Of a stretch of DNA of 7,321 nt, positions 1 through 5,775 are shown one piece after another. The DNA is from Prevotellaceae bacterium UBA1720 (GTDB lineage: Bacteria; Bacteroidota; Bacteroidia; Bacteroidales; Bacteroidaceae). Where the stretch lies: NCBI GenBank assembly GCA_002317475.1, contig DCIS01000124.1, positions 930 through 8,250 of the forward strand, read 5' to 3'. The notes beneath the pieces were generated by a model, which saw only the letters and a list, made by a program, of their open reading frames with translations, was not told the DNA's origin and ran no database searches. The position numbers were made by a program, and so were the translations under genes. The stretch's first letter is position 1. Every line of letters starts with the position of its first letter.

Positions 1-707
1 CCACAGACCGTTTGCAGGCGATTGTATGGACGTGGGGTAGAGATATCGTATTGCAGCAACATCGTTACTCCACGACGAGTATGGATGAGTGTATCGTTGA
101 CATTGTCGCCTGTGCCATGATGCTGGGCATCCAGGCTGATGAGGTATTCCATGCTGTCATCAGGACGAAGCAACTGGCACATGGGACCTAATCCATGGGT
201 AGGATAGGGATTGCCTTGTAGTTTGCGGCGCAGACCTATCATCCAGTCTGATGCAACGGTGTGTATGTACGCTCCCTCCAAGTGTACGATCTCGCCTAGA
301 AGACCTTTTCTGACGATTTCCTTGATGCCAAGATGCCAGGTGTCATAGCAGCAATTCTCCAGCATCACGCAATGACGCCCAGTGTGTCTGCTTGTTCTGA
401 CTAACAAGTCGCAATGGGCAACAGTCAGTGCTGCTGGTACTTCTATGGCTACATGCTTTCCCGCTTGCATGGCCTCAACGGCAATTTCCACATGGCAGTC
501 CCAGGGAGTACAGATGTAAAGCAACTGAATATCGGGCATTGCAATGACGGCATGCCAGTTGGTTAGAAAAGGTACGTCGGATGGTAGGCTCTGTTGTTGT
601 GCCTTTTTGTCGCATAGGCATACGACCTGTGCCTCAGGGATATCCTTGAGTCGTTCGAGGGTGGCCATGCCACGTTGCCCCATACCTATGATGCCGATTC
701 TTGTCAT
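1..707 (-). CDS. Gfo/Idh/MocA-family NAD-dependent protein, GH109-like (3' end outside window)
   Basis: The gene reads leftward from ATG at 707-705; 235 full codons are visible before the window edge cuts it. The N-terminus opens directly on a Rossmann NAD(P)-binding motif (GIIGMGQRG, residues 5-13), so there is no signal peptide and the protein should be cytoplasmic. Further family landmarks are CTPWDCH (66-72), GKHVAIEVP (83-91), YPTHGLGP (168-175), MEYLISL (186-192) and STPRPYNR (223-230). The YPTHGLGP and STPRPYNR signatures resemble GH109 proteins, which include NAD-dependent alpha-N-acetylgalactosaminidases, so a sugar or glycoside substrate is likely. Many GH109 proteins carry a Tat or lipoprotein signal; this one lacks it. 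Assigning GH109 rather than a generic sugar dehydrogenase is inference, because the rest of the C-terminal domain is missing. Family members are usually around 400 residues or more, so roughly 40 percent is absent. It is divergent from the dus gene. Confidence 0.85.
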   Translation of the reverse strand, partial: MTRIGIIGMGQRGMATLERLKDIPEAQVVCLCDKKAQQQSLPSDVPFLTNWHAVIAMPDIQLLYICTPWDCHVEIAVEAMQAGKHVAIEVPAALTVAHCDLLVRTSRHTGRHCVMLENCCYDTWHLGIKEIVRKGLLGEIVHLEGAYIHTVASDWMIGLRRKLQGNPYPTHGLGPMCQLLRPDDSMEYLISLDAQHHGTGDNVNDTLIHTRRGVTMLLQYDISTPRPYNRLQTVC

Positions 708-711
708 AATG

Positions 712-719
712 CAAAATTA
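712..719 (-). promoter_or_regulatory. Candidate Bacteroidetes -7 box for the GH109-like gene
   Basis: On the minus strand this reads TAATTTTG, an exact match to TAnnTTTG. It ends only 4 bases before the ATG at 707, and no TTTG is seen at the usual -33 distance. It is the only exact match reading leftward in the 708-904 gap. If it is used, the transcript would start at or beside the start codon. Confidence 0.35.
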
Positions 720-814
720 CAATAAATTGCTCATATCATCGACATTTGAGTCTGTGAGTTTTGTGTTTCTCGCTGTTTTTTGTGCGTTTGCTTGGTTCTT
801 ATGTAGGTTTTGTG

Positions 815-822
815 TACATTTG
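815..822 (+). promoter_or_regulatory. Predicted Bacteroidetes -7 box for the dus gene
   Basis: TACATTTG matches TAnnTTTG exactly. A TTTG lies upstream at 787-790, leaving a 24-base gap, slightly longer than usual for the -33 element. Transcription would begin near 827-830, giving a leader of about 75 nt before the ATG at 905. No Shine-Dalgarno sequence is seen; the bases before the start are A-rich, as is common in this phylum. Confidence 0.5.
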
Positions 823-904
823 TGCTGCAATAAACATGTTTATTTCAAACATCTGCATAGTAAATGTTGCACAATAGTATCAGAACGCTCCCAAAGAAAT
901 AACG

Positions 905-1906
905 ATGTCACTACCCGTATACTTCGCACCCCTGCAGGGACTTACTGAGGATGCTTATCGTCGCTCTCATCATGAGATCTGTGGTGGCATCGCAGAATAC
1001 TACACTCCCTTTCTTCGTCTGGAGCATGGTGAGATTCGCAAGAAGGACAACCTCGGTATTCGTCCCGAGTTCAATCTTAGTATTCCCCTTGTCATTCAGG
1101 TTATTGCACGAGATGCTGATGAGTTGGAAGGATTGCTCTCTGGCATAAGGCGTCATCAAAATAGTTGGACTGACCGAAAGGTTGAACTCTTCGGCGAGGG
1201 TGTAGCTGTTCCTGTTTCCTGGGCAGATGCTACCCGTGTACGTGTTGATATAAATATGGGATGTCCCTTCCCTTTACAGGTGGATCACGGCAGAGGGGCA
1301 GGGTTGCTTGCTTGCCCGGAAAAAGTTGAGGAGATCTGTGATGTTATTCGTCAGCATCCTGAATTTGATTTCTCTGTAAAGATGCGCCTTGGGGTACAGC
1401 AACCTGGCGAATGGGAACAGATACTCCCTATTCTCAATGCCACTCCTCTACGTCATATTACCTTGCATCCCCGGGTTGCCAAACAGATGTATAAAGGTCT
1501 ATGTGACATGACGCAATTACAAACGTTTGCTGAGGTTTGTAAGAAACCATTGGTCTATAATGGGGACTTGCTGAATATGGATGATATTCATCGAATAGAG
1601 GAACAATTCCCCATGCTGGCAGGTGTGATGATAGGTCGTGGACTTTTGGCCCGACCAACTCTGGCCAGGGAATATCAGACTGGCATCTCGGTTGACGAAA
1701 AGGAGTTGATTTCAGAATTATTGAAGTTGCACGAGTCTCTATACCGATATTATGCAAGTGTGATCCCAGGTGAGGATCAGCTTCTATGTAAGTTAAAACC
1801 TTTCTGGGAGTATTCAGAACGTCTAATCGGACGAAAACCTTGGAAGAAGATCCATAAGGCTGGTAATATGCGCAATTATCTGTCTGCCATAAACGAATTG
1901 GCGTAG
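905..1906 (+). CDS. dus: tRNA-dihydrouridine synthase (Dus family)
   Basis: A 333-residue FMN-dependent enzyme expected to reduce uridine to dihydrouridine in the D-loop region of tRNAs, in the cytoplasm. The TIM-barrel landmarks are in order: APLQGLTEDAYR (8-19) at the flavin-binding N-terminus; DINMGCPFPLQ (115-125) with Cys120 at the position of the catalytic cysteine; KMRLG (159-163); ITLHPR (185-190) with His188; YNGDL (218-222); and GVMIGRG (240-246) in the phosphate-binding region. Residues from about 255 to the end form the helical tRNA-binding domain. It resembles the short Dus type of Bacteroidetes rather than DusB/NifR3. About 22 extra residues appear at 84-107, just before the catalytic strand, compared with relatives I remember. 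The ATG is preceded by an A-rich leader and a -7 box at 815. The target uridine position cannot be told from sequence. The stop codon lies in a small CGTAG/CTACG inverted repeat (1902-1906, 1913-1917) without a T-run. Confidence 0.95.
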   Translation: MSLPVYFAPLQGLTEDAYRRSHHEICGGIAEYYTPFLRLEHGEIRKKDNLGIRPEFNLSIPLVIQVIARDADELEGLLSGIRRHQNSWTDRKVELFGEGVAVPVSWADATRVRVDINMGCPFPLQVDHGRGAGLLACPEKVEEICDVIRQHPEFDFSVKMRLGVQQPGEWEQILPILNATPLRHITLHPRVAKQMYKGLCDMTQLQTFAEVCKKPLVYNGDLLNMDDIHRIEEQFPMLAGVMIGRGLLARPTLAREYQTGISVDEKELISELLKLHESLYRYYASVIPGEDQLLCKLKPFWEYSERLIGRKPWKKIHKAGNMRNYLSAINELA

Positions 1907-1924
1907 TTGTTTCTACGTTCAGCC

Positions 1925-2112
1925 TAAGTAAGTGATCAAAATTATTTTTATAATAGATGTGCTCTATTTTGATTCGGATTTCTTCTTGTATTTGAAGGAG
2001 TGATGCGGGCATCATGACTGAAAATCAAGGAGAAAGATGTTCAAAAGAGAGTGCAGATATTACAGAAAGTCACTTACTAAACATTGTATAAATAAACTTG
2101 ATCACTTACTTA
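1925..2112. repeat. Perfect 15-bp inverted repeat enclosing 158 bp
   Basis: The left arm, TAAGTAAGTGATCAA at 1925-1939, is the exact reverse complement of the right arm, TTGATCACTTACTTA at 2098-2112. A third partial copy, TCACTTACT, sits inside at 2070-2078 in the same orientation as the right arm. Both outer ends are TA. The enclosed DNA encodes no recognisable protein. Candidate explanations are a small non-autonomous element (MITE), an invertible segment, or paired protein-binding sites. No flanking target duplication beyond the TA is visible. Confidence 0.75.
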
Positions 2113-2151
2113 TTCTCTGCCTTAGTATTGCACTCGTACTAACTACGCACC

Positions 2152-2236
2152 TCCGCGATGGTTCCGCGAAGGATCCGCGATGGTTCCGCGATGCAATCAC
2201 GGAACCATCGCGGATGTAATACGGAACCACAGAGGA
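2152..2236. repeat. Palindromic array of 11-bp units, about four forward and four inverted
   Basis: Four tandem 11-bp units run forward at 2152-2162, 2163-2173, 2174-2184 and 2185-2195. The first and third are identical (TCCGCGATGGT); the second and fourth differ at two or three positions. Inverted, more degenerate units follow at about 2193-2203, 2204-2214, 2215-2225 and 2226-2236, of which 2204-2214 is the exact reverse complement of the first unit. The centre, 2174-2191 against 2197-2214, is an 18-bp inverted repeat with one mismatch around a 5-base loop. The outer units (2152-2169 with 2219-2236) can pair less well. The block is far richer in GC than its flanks. Confidence 0.85.
2174..2214 (-). 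terminator. Candidate hairpin in the SulP 3' untranslated region
   Basis: In the leftward transcript this forms an 18-pair stem with a 5-base loop, starting 34 bases past the SulP stop codon. The single mismatch of the inverted repeat becomes a G-U wobble on this strand, so the whole stem can pair. There is no T-run after the stem in either direction, so it is not a textbook intrinsic terminator. It could instead act as a 3'-end stabiliser or a barrier between the two convergent genes. Confidence 0.4.
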
Positions 2237-2248
2237 TGTAACTTGGTA

Positions 2249-4024
2249 CTATTTATTTGCCAGGAATTGACGAGCCTGTTCAAGGGCAACATCGATATGA
2301 GGACAGATATGGTTGCTGTCCATGATGCTGTAGAAACCGCTCTTTTCCAACTGCTGGTGTACCTTCTCGTTTACACCAGAGAGGATGATATGAGTGCCGT
2401 CAGCGTGATTCATCTCAATGAGATTCTGCAAGTTGTGGATACCTGTAGAGTCAATAAAAGGTACACGACGCATACGTATGATGCGAACCCTGGGCTTCTG
2501 ATGACCGATATTGGTTTGCAATTCGTCGAACTTGTTGGCAATACCGAAGAAGTAAGGACCATTGATCTCATAGACGGTACAACCCTCAGGGATGACAAGG
2601 TGCTCATCGCTGACGTGCATATCAGCCTCCTGGTCGGGATCAATCTCGTTTTGTACAACGTTGATCTGAGTGGTCTCCATGATACGCTTCATGAAAAGTG
2701 CACAAGCCAGAATCAAACCAACCTCGATAGCATAGGTCAAGTCGAAGATGACGGTAAGGAAGAAGGTAACGAGCAATACGCTGACGTCGCTCTTGGGGTT
2801 CTTCATCAAGCCCTTTACGGTGCGCCATCCACTCATGTTGTAACTAACAATAACAAGGACTGCTGCCAGACAAGCCATGGGGATATACTCGGCTAATGGC
2901 ATGAGAACCAGTAGAATAAGTAACAGTACAGCTGCGTGGATGATACCTGCGATGGGGGTACGACCTCCATTGTTGATATTGGTCATCGTACGGGCAATAG
3001 CTCCTGTTGCGGGAATACCACCAAAGAGTGGAGTGACGATGTTGGCCACACCTTGTGCAATCAACTCGGTGTTAGAATCGTGACGATCGCTGATGACACC
3101 ATCAGCAACTGCAGCAGAAAGCAGACTCTCGATAGCTCCTAAGATGGCGATGGTGAAGGCAATGGGCATCAAACTGGTGACTGTCTCCATGGTGAATTCG
3201 GGTACAACCATGGCAGGCAACTGTGCCTGGATGTGGAAACGGTCTCCGATGGTGTCTATCTGTATCTCAGGCATCCATTGCTTGATGAGCAGAACTGCAC
3301 CCGTGCCAATCAGTATACCATAGAGAGATCCGGGAATCTTGTTCAGTACAGGAACCTTTTTCAGTGCCTTGGGAGTGAAAATGATGACGAGCAAACTACC
3401 AATGGCTACGATGAAGTTCCAGAGGTTGAATGTGTTGATATTCTTGCCGTATGCAATCCATTTGCCAATGAAATCACCTGGAGTCTTCAGCGGAACGCGC
3501 ACTATTTCACCTGTCTGAGTGACTGCCTCTTGAGTCAATCCCAGAATGTCGCCCATCTGGGTAGTAAAGATGGTGAGGGCAATACCTGCCGTAAAACCGA
3601 TGATAATGGGGTAGGGAATGAACTTGATGACGGCTCCCATCTTGCAAGCACCCAATGCAACGAGCATAATACCTGCTAAGATGGTGGCAATGATGAGACC
3701 CTGAACACCGTATTCGGGATTGTTGACAATGTTGTAGATAATTACGATGAAGGCACCAGTAGGGCCACCAATCTGTACCTTTGTTCCTCCTAACAAGGAA
3801 ATAATAAAACCTGCCACGATGGCAGTGATAATACCCTTTTCGGGAGAAACGCCAGAGGCAATACCAAAGGCAATGGCAAGGGGGAGGGCAACGATACCTA
3901 CGATGATACCAGCCATAAGGTCCTTCATGAAGGTTTCCTTGTCGTATCCCTTAATACTTTCCAACAGGCGGGGTTTGAACACCAGATTCTTCTTGTTGAA
4001 AATCTTCTTTGCTGTACTATTCAT
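2249..4024 (-). CDS. SulP-family inorganic anion transporter with STAS domain
   Basis: A 591-residue inner-membrane carrier. Residues about 35-450 form the multi-span SulP transport domain, with family landmarks in order: DLMAGIIVGIVALPLAIAFG (35-54), QIGGPTGAF (84-92), ESLLSAAVADG (299-309), HDSNTELIAQGVANI (315-329) and GGIPATGAIART (335-346). A linker at about 455-475 leads to a cytoplasmic STAS domain (about 476-591) with the FIDSTG motif at 523-528. That motif aligns with the phosphorylated serine site of anti-sigma factor antagonists, here Ser526. SulP members carry sulfate, bicarbonate or other anions, often with Na+ or H+, and the sequence does not decide which. The length is normal for a complete family member. 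The ATG at 4024-4022 has a purine-rich leader but no strong Shine-Dalgarno site; the next in-frame Met (33) is at the edge of the first membrane segment, so the first ATG is preferred. It is divergent from the peptide transporter and convergent with dus. Confidence 0.95.
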   Translation of the reverse strand: MNSTAKKIFNKKNLVFKPRLLESIKGYDKETFMKDLMAGIIVGIVALPLAIAFGIASGVSPEKGIITAIVAGFIISLLGGTKVQIGGPTGAFIVIIYNIVNNPEYGVQGLIIATILAGIMLVALGACKMGAVIKFIPYPIIIGFTAGIALTIFTTQMGDILGLTQEAVTQTGEIVRVPLKTPGDFIGKWIAYGKNINTFNLWNFIVAIGSLLVIIFTPKALKKVPVLNKIPGSLYGILIGTGAVLLIKQWMPEIQIDTIGDRFHIQAQLPAMVVPEFTMETVTSLMPIAFTIAILGAIESLLSAAVADGVISDRHDSNTELIAQGVANIVTPLFGGIPATGAIARTMTNINNGGRTPIAGIIHAAVLLLILLVLMPLAEYIPMACLAAVLVIVSYNMSGWRTVKGLMKNPKSDVSVLLVTFFLTVIFDLTYAIEVGLILACALFMKRIMETTQINVVQNEIDPDQEADMHVSDEHLVIPEGCTVYEINGPYFFGIANKFDELQTNIGHQKPRVRIIRMRRVPFIDSTGIHNLQNLIEMNHADGTHIILSGVNEKVHQQLEKSGFYSIMDSNHICPHIDVALEQARQFLANK

Positions 4025-4106
4025 TTATATGTTTTTTGTGATTATCCTTGTCTTTTTTCCTTGTTACAGGCAACAATCGTTAACCTTATTTAGCAATAAA
4101 GCAATG

Positions 4107-4114
4107 CAAAGGTA
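4107..4114 (-). promoter_or_regulatory. Predicted Bacteroidetes -7 box for the SulP gene
   Basis: On the minus strand this reads TACCTTTG, an exact TAnnTTTG match. No good TTTG is seen at the -33 spacing. Transcription would start near 4100, giving a leader of about 75 nt before the ATG at 4024. Confidence 0.45.
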
Positions 4115-4130
4115 CAAATATTAGGACTAT

Positions 4131-4164
4131 TTTGCTCTATTTTCATCCTTTTTGCTTATCTTTG
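4131..4164 (+). promoter_or_regulatory. Predicted Bacteroidetes promoter for the peptide transporter operon
   Basis: TTTG at 4131-4134 (-33 element) and TATCTTTG at 4157-4164 (-7 element, exact TAnnTTTG) are separated by 22 bases. This is the best two-part promoter match in the window. Transcription would begin near 4170, about 25 nt before the ATG at 4196, and the leader is AT-rich without a Shine-Dalgarno site. Confidence 0.6.
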
Positions 4165-4195
4165 CGTCATAATTATTAACTTAAATCAATTTATT

Positions 4196-5764
4196 ATGTT
4201 TGAAGGACAACCTAAAGGTCTTTTTGCTCTTGCCCTTGCTAATACGGGCGAACGCTTTGGTTACTACACCATGTTGGCCATCTTTACCCTGTTCATGCAG
4301 GCTAAGTTCGGATGGACAGAAGCTGGTGCCGGTCAGATTTATTCTATCTTCCTGGCAGTGGTTTATTTCTCTCCACTCATTGGTGGTATGATTGCCGACA
4401 AGATTGGATATGGCAAGTGTGTTGCCATCGGTATGATGATAATGTTCCTGGGCTATCTGGGGCTGGCTATTCCCACTGGTGCTGATACCTCTGGAATGAT
4501 TGCTATGTTTGCTGGCTTGCTCTGTGTGTCTCTCGGAACGGGTTTGTTCAAGGGTAACTTACAGGTGCTCGTCGGTAATCTCTATGATGATCCTAAGTAT
4601 GCGGCAAAGCGTGATTCTGCATTCAGCCTCTTCTACATGGCTATCAATATTGGCGCTATGTTTGCTCCATCAATGGCTAATGCCATCACCAATGCTTACC
4701 TCGAGAAGTATGGCTTTACCTATACTGCTGATTATCTGGCTGTTTACGGCGACAAGGCTGATGCATATCTGGAAGCTTTGTATGGCGGTTACGGCTTGTG
4801 CTTCGGTGTGGCTTGTGTTTCTCTTGTGATCTCTGCATTGATTTACTTTGCATGCCGTAGTTGGTTTAAGCATGCTGATGTTACTGCTGCTCAGGCTAAG
4901 GATAGCGCTGTGGTTGTGGACAACCTCACTCCTCAGCAGACCAAGGATCGTATCAACGCCTTGTTGCTCGTCTTCGCTGTGGTTATCTTCTTCTGGATGG
5001 TATTCCATCAGAATGGTTCGGCATTGACATTCTTCGCCAATAAATATACCAATCTTTCTGCTGGTGGTGCTCTTCGCTTTGGTTTCAATATCTTTAGTTT
5101 GGCACTTACTGCAGTGGCTATCTACACTGGTTTTGCTGCTTTCCAGTCTAAGAAGGGCTCAACCCGTGCTATCTGTGGTGTCATTACGCTGGCTTTGTTG
5201 GGTGGCGCCTACGCTTTGTATGCTGGTATGGCTGATCCTACTGCCATCCTTCCTTCTGACTTCCAGCAGTTTAATCCTTTCTTTGTTGTAGCATTGACTC
5301 CCTTCAGCATGCTGTTCTTCGGTGCCTTGGCTAACAAGGGTCGTGAGGTAAGTGCCCCTGCTCGTATTGCCTGGGGTATGTTGGTGGCAGGTCTTGGTTT
5401 CGGTGTTATCACAATGGCATCGGTTGGCCTTACCTCTCCAATGGATTTAGGTACTGGCACACAGAATGTCCTCTCGCCCTCATGGTTGATCTCAACCTAT
5501 TTTACTCTGACCATTGCTGAGTTGCTGCTTTCACCTATGGGTATCTCATTTGTGTCAAAGGTGGCTCCTCCAAAGTACAAGGGTTTGATGATGGGTGGTT
5601 GGTTTGCAGCTACAGCTATTGGTAATTACCTGAGCTCTATTCCTTCAATGCTGTGGAACAAGATTCCTTTGATGTACAACTGGGGAATCCTTATCACTTT
5701 GTGTGTACTCAGTGCAGTAGTAATGTTCGCATTGCTCAAGAAACTGAACAAAATGACTGCTTAG
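4196..5764 (+). CDS. POT/PTR2-family proton-coupled peptide transporter (peptide MFS transporter)
   Basis: A 522-residue inner-membrane protein of the major facilitator fold, expected to import di- or tripeptides with protons. Landmarks are NTGERFGYY (16-24) in the first helix, the POT motif; SPLIGGMIADKIGYGK (59-74), the loop between helices 2 and 3; FKGNLQVLVGNLYDD (118-132); FSLFYMAINIGAMFAP (143-158), the PTR2 family signature; FFWMVFHQNGSALTFFA (265-281), the helix 7 region; and SPMGISFVSKVAP (446-458) followed by WFAATAIGNYLS (469-480). The length is normal for bacterial members. In the ExxERFxYY motif the first Glu is replaced by Asn16, while Glu19 and Arg20 are kept; I recall the same substitution in Bacteroidetes relatives. 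The substrate range cannot be read from sequence. A promoter lies at 4131-4164, and the NhaC gene follows after 11 bases, so the two are probably co-transcribed. Confidence 0.95.
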   Translation: MFEGQPKGLFALALANTGERFGYYTMLAIFTLFMQAKFGWTEAGAGQIYSIFLAVVYFSPLIGGMIADKIGYGKCVAIGMMIMFLGYLGLAIPTGADTSGMIAMFAGLLCVSLGTGLFKGNLQVLVGNLYDDPKYAAKRDSAFSLFYMAINIGAMFAPSMANAITNAYLEKYGFTYTADYLAVYGDKADAYLEALYGGYGLCFGVACVSLVISALIYFACRSWFKHADVTAAQAKDSAVVVDNLTPQQTKDRINALLLVFAVVIFFWMVFHQNGSALTFFANKYTNLSAGGALRFGFNIFSLALTAVAIYTGFAAFQSKKGSTRAICGVITLALLGGAYALYAGMADPTAILPSDFQQFNPFFVVALTPFSMLFFGALANKGREVSAPARIAWGMLVAGLGFGVITMASVGLTSPMDLGTGTQNVLSPSWLISTYFTLTIAELLLSPMGISFVSKVAPPKYKGLMMGGWFAATAIGNYLSSIPSMLWNKIPLMYNWGILITLCVLSAVVMFALLKKLNKMTA

Positions 5765-5775
5765 TCTTTGGTAAT

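Larger units (their letters stand above)
1907..2248. other. Convergent intergenic region, 342 bases, repeat-bearing, no confident gene
   Basis: This gap lies between the 3' ends of dus and the SulP gene. Its left two thirds are AT-rich and contain a perfect 15-bp inverted repeat (1925-1939 and 2098-2112). Its right third holds a GC-rich array of 11-bp units (2152-2236). A short internal inverted repeat, ATCAAAAT at 1935-1942 with ATTTTGAT at 1966-1973, is also present. Two small open frames exist on the plus strand, 2014-2091 (25 codons) and 2037-2219 (60 codons). Neither has a recognisable product and neither is called as a gene. No T-rich intrinsic terminator is obvious after dus. Confidence 0.8.

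Noticed and set aside
544..948. 134-codon open frame on the plus strand across the start of the GH109-like gene and the promoter gap
   Set aside because: It is antisense to the Rossmann-fold coding region, runs over the predicted dus promoter, and ends inside dus in another frame.
1901..1918. Intrinsic terminator for dus at the CGTAG/CTACG hairpin
   Set aside because: The stem is only 5 to 6 pairs, overlaps the stop codon, and is not followed by a T-run.
1458..2015. 185-codon open frame on the minus strand overlapping the dus 3' half
   Set aside because: Most of it is antisense to conserved Dus motifs. The first 36 or so codons lie in the intergenic gap but are not recognisable, and no exact -7 box precedes them.
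2014..2091. 25-codon open frame in the convergent gap, start overlapping the stop of a 4-codon frame at 2003
   Set aside because: It is too short to judge and has no recognisable product. The ATGA overlap with the 4-codon frame is likely coincidence.
2152..2236. CRISPR array
   Set aside because: The units are 11 bp, directly adjacent, without unique spacers, and half are inverted. No cas gene is present.
2180..2896. 238-codon open frame on the plus strand opposite the SulP gene
   Set aside because: It lies wholly antisense to the well-supported STAS and transport domain coding sequence apart from its first codons, which run through the 11-bp array. The protein has no recognisable domain, so it is a shadow frame.
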